Assembly: GCA_027475525.1 (NCBI GenBank)
Contig: JAMWFC010000031.1
Span: 124,001 to 188,000, forward strand
DNA: 64,000 nt
From: Macrolepiota albuminosa
Lineage: Eukaryota > Basidiomycota > Agaricomycetes > Agaricales > Agaricaceae
Direction: 5' to 3'
Shown: positions 63,354 through 64,000 of the stretch, piece after piece
Layout: each line of letters starts with the position of its first letter
Position numbering within the stretch: the stretch's first letter is position 1
Notes under the pieces: generated by a model
The model's input: the letters and a program-made list of their open reading frames with translations, nothing else
What the model was told of the DNA's origin: nothing
Databases searched by the model: none
Program-made: the position numbers and the translations under genes

Positions 63354-64000
63354 ATGGCTTACATACTTCCTCATTCATTCGCCTCTACCCTGCATCACAA
63401 TGTTCCCAACAAGCTCGACGATTCCAATTGGTTCACATGGACCAAGAAAATGATGGGTGCCCTTCGAACTGTCAGCATGACTGGTATTGTCACTGGCAAA
63501 CTTCCCACACTCAATGGACCAAGAAAATGATGGGTGCCCTTCGAACTGTCAGCATGACTGGTATTGTCACTGGCAAACTTCCCACACTCAACTCTGAAGA
63601 GAAGAAGGACTGGGATAGGTCAGATGGGATGCTGAGTGGATTTATTTATGGATGCGTCTCAGATGAGTACCAGTATCTTATTGAGGACTGCGAGACCGGT
63701 ACTGCTGCTTGGACAGCTCTCAAAGCTTATTTTGAAAAGTCAACTATTGGGAGCCATATGGCTGCTCGTGCAGCATTCTATGACATCCAACATCAGCCCG
63801 ATCGCCCTATCTCCGCTTATATTCAGGCCCTTCAATCTGCCAAGGAGAGACTTTCTGCATATGGTGTCAAGATTGAGGACACTGAATTCAAAGATGTTCT
63901 TCTCATGCATCTTGATGAAGCCTATCATTCCGTTCGGCTTAGCATTCTGGCTCAATCCCCTGAGCCTGATCTTGCTCAGATCAAGCAGATGCTCACTAGT
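63354..64000 (+). pseudogene. Copia gag (UBN2-type), partial, frame broken by a 77-bp duplication
   Basis: ATG 63354 opens a gag with LDDSNWFTWTKKMMGALRT. The frame is thrown off at the 77-bp duplication (63437-63590) and stops at 63528-63530. After the second copy the gag continues in a shifted frame: KKDWDRSDGMLSGFIYG, TAAWTALKAYFEKS and PISAYIQALQSAKERL, typical UBN2/gag-polypeptide words, up to the window end. If one copy is discounted the frame is continuous, so the true gene is probably intact and the break is an assembly effect. Confidence 0.8.
63437..63590. repeat. Exact 77-bp tandem duplication in Copia gag
   Basis: 63437-63513 recurs as 63514-63590 (one chance base beyond). The unit length is not a multiple of three, and a single copy gives an open gag frame. 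Confidence 0.95.

Overview
The window looks like nuclear DNA of a mushroom-forming basidiomycete (Agaricomycetes). The evidence is dense, very short GT-AG introns (about 38-76 nt) in the protein genes, nuclear tRNA genes with short anticodon-loop introns, lineage-typical gene families (DUF6593-like, F-box, caspase-domain, zuotin, sucrose-type MFS transporter), and a transposon set typical of such genomes: Copia with a half-tRNAiMet primer site, Gypsy, a DIRS-type element with split repeats, KDZ, Tc1/mariner and several tyrosine-recombinase relics.

Layout. 1-5.2 kb is decayed repeat DNA (an LTR-like relic, a gag plus tyrosine recombinase relic). 5.2-13.3 kb is a gene island: a secreted or ER-targeted amidase, a DUF6593-like gene, a tRNA-Cys, QTRT2 (the non-catalytic subunit of the queuine tRNA transglycosylase), a second, convergent tRNA-Cys, and an F-box gene. 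13.3-35.8 kb is an AT-rich nest of transposons: four copies of one LTR in alternating orientation, a Tc1/mariner relic, a decayed minus-strand Gypsy element facing a second Gypsy fragment, a KDZ relic and a tyrosine recombinase relic. 35.9-37.8 kb is a segmental duplicate of the F-box locus. 37.9-43.0 kb is a complete Copia element with identical LTRs, a 5-bp target duplication and an intact 1446-codon gag-pol. 43.4-44.1 kb holds another recombinase relic. 44.5-46.9 kb is a seven-exon sucrose/glucoside transporter on the minus strand. 47.2-53.7 kb is a DIRS-type element with all four split direct repeats, lying between a tRNA-Cys and a tRNA-Asn. 53.8-55.4 kb is a zuotin-type J-protein, and 55.6-56.1 kb a small gene whose exon-intron-exon unit is duplicated. 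56.7-62.4 kb carries two tandem caspase-domain genes with the same intron positions. The window ends in the 5' part of a second Copia element.

The housekeeping genes do not form a pathway. QTRT2 and zuotin act in tRNA modification and in folding of nascent chains, and the transporter imports sugar. The tandem caspase pair is the most interesting host feature. Six exact tandem duplications, each with a period of exactly 77 bp, lie in unrelated repeats. They are most simply explained as uncollapsed k-mer overlaps from the assembly, so they should be removed before any element here is called broken.
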